Source: Paraglomus occultum (lineage: Eukaryota; Glomeromycota; Glomeromycetes; Paraglomerales; Paraglomeraceae). Taken from it: a stretch of DNA of 32,528 nucleotides. The notes beneath the pieces were generated by a model that was not told the DNA's origin, ran no database searches, and was given only the letters and a program-made list of their open reading frames with translations. How positions within the stretch are numbered: the first letter of the stretch is position 1; each line of letters starts with the position of its first letter. The position numbers were made by a program, and so were the translations under genes. This document shows positions 32,514-32,528 of the stretch, piece by piece. The stretch lies in the NCBI GenBank assembly GCA_910592205.1, contig CAJVPJ010000241.1:1-32528 (forward strand), given 5' to 3'.

Positions 32514-32528
32514 ACAATCAAATCATTA

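Overview
The window looks like nuclear DNA from a low-GC fungus. The genes are split by short GT-AG introns (plus one apparent GC-AG intron), 5'UTRs and intergenic DNA are AT-rich, and the homeodomain protein has the WFQNKRQ recognition helix seen in fungal YOX1-type factors. The strong AT bias, the tandem-repeat-filled gene desert and the decayed nuclease-like fragment would fit an early-diverging fungus such as a Mucoromycota/Glomeromycotina species. That placement is inference, not proven here.

Layout: bases 1-2004 show no convincing gene. From 2005 to 9655 lies a compact cluster on the + strand. It starts with a 56-codon upstream ORF (2005-2175). Next is a nine-exon gene for a caprin-like RNA-binding protein (2226-4773), then a seven-exon MINDY-type deubiquitinase with a CaaX-like end (5056-7550), then a four-exon signal peptide peptidase, an intramembrane aspartyl protease (7974-9655). 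All exon junctions were reconstructed by reading splice sites; they keep frame and restore family motifs across the joins.

From 9656 to 23796 no gene can be supported with confidence. This roughly 14-kb stretch is AT-rich and in its last third (18.4-23.1 kb) carries a series of unrelated tandem repeats (14-, 13-, 22-, 8-, 6- and 11-bp units, a TGTA-rich satellite and a long polypyrimidine tract). It ends at an intronless gene for a 716-residue homeodomain transcription factor (23797-25947) with His-rich, acidic, poly-Gln and tandem SPQR segments.

Downstream (25948-32528) is again gene-poor. It holds a 104-codon ORF of unknown function (29931-30245). The last 1.3 kb looks like decayed or mobile-element-derived DNA: a frameshifted restriction-endonuclease-like fragment (31226-31481), a cluster of nested inverted repeats, a 44-bp tandem duplication and broken ORFs running to 32513.

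No operon or joint pathway ties the four main genes together. Caprin-like (mRNA regulation), MINDY (ubiquitin-chain trimming), SPP (ER membrane proteolysis) and the homeodomain factor look like independent housekeeping or regulatory genes. No tRNA, rRNA, CRISPR array or intact transposase was recognised.
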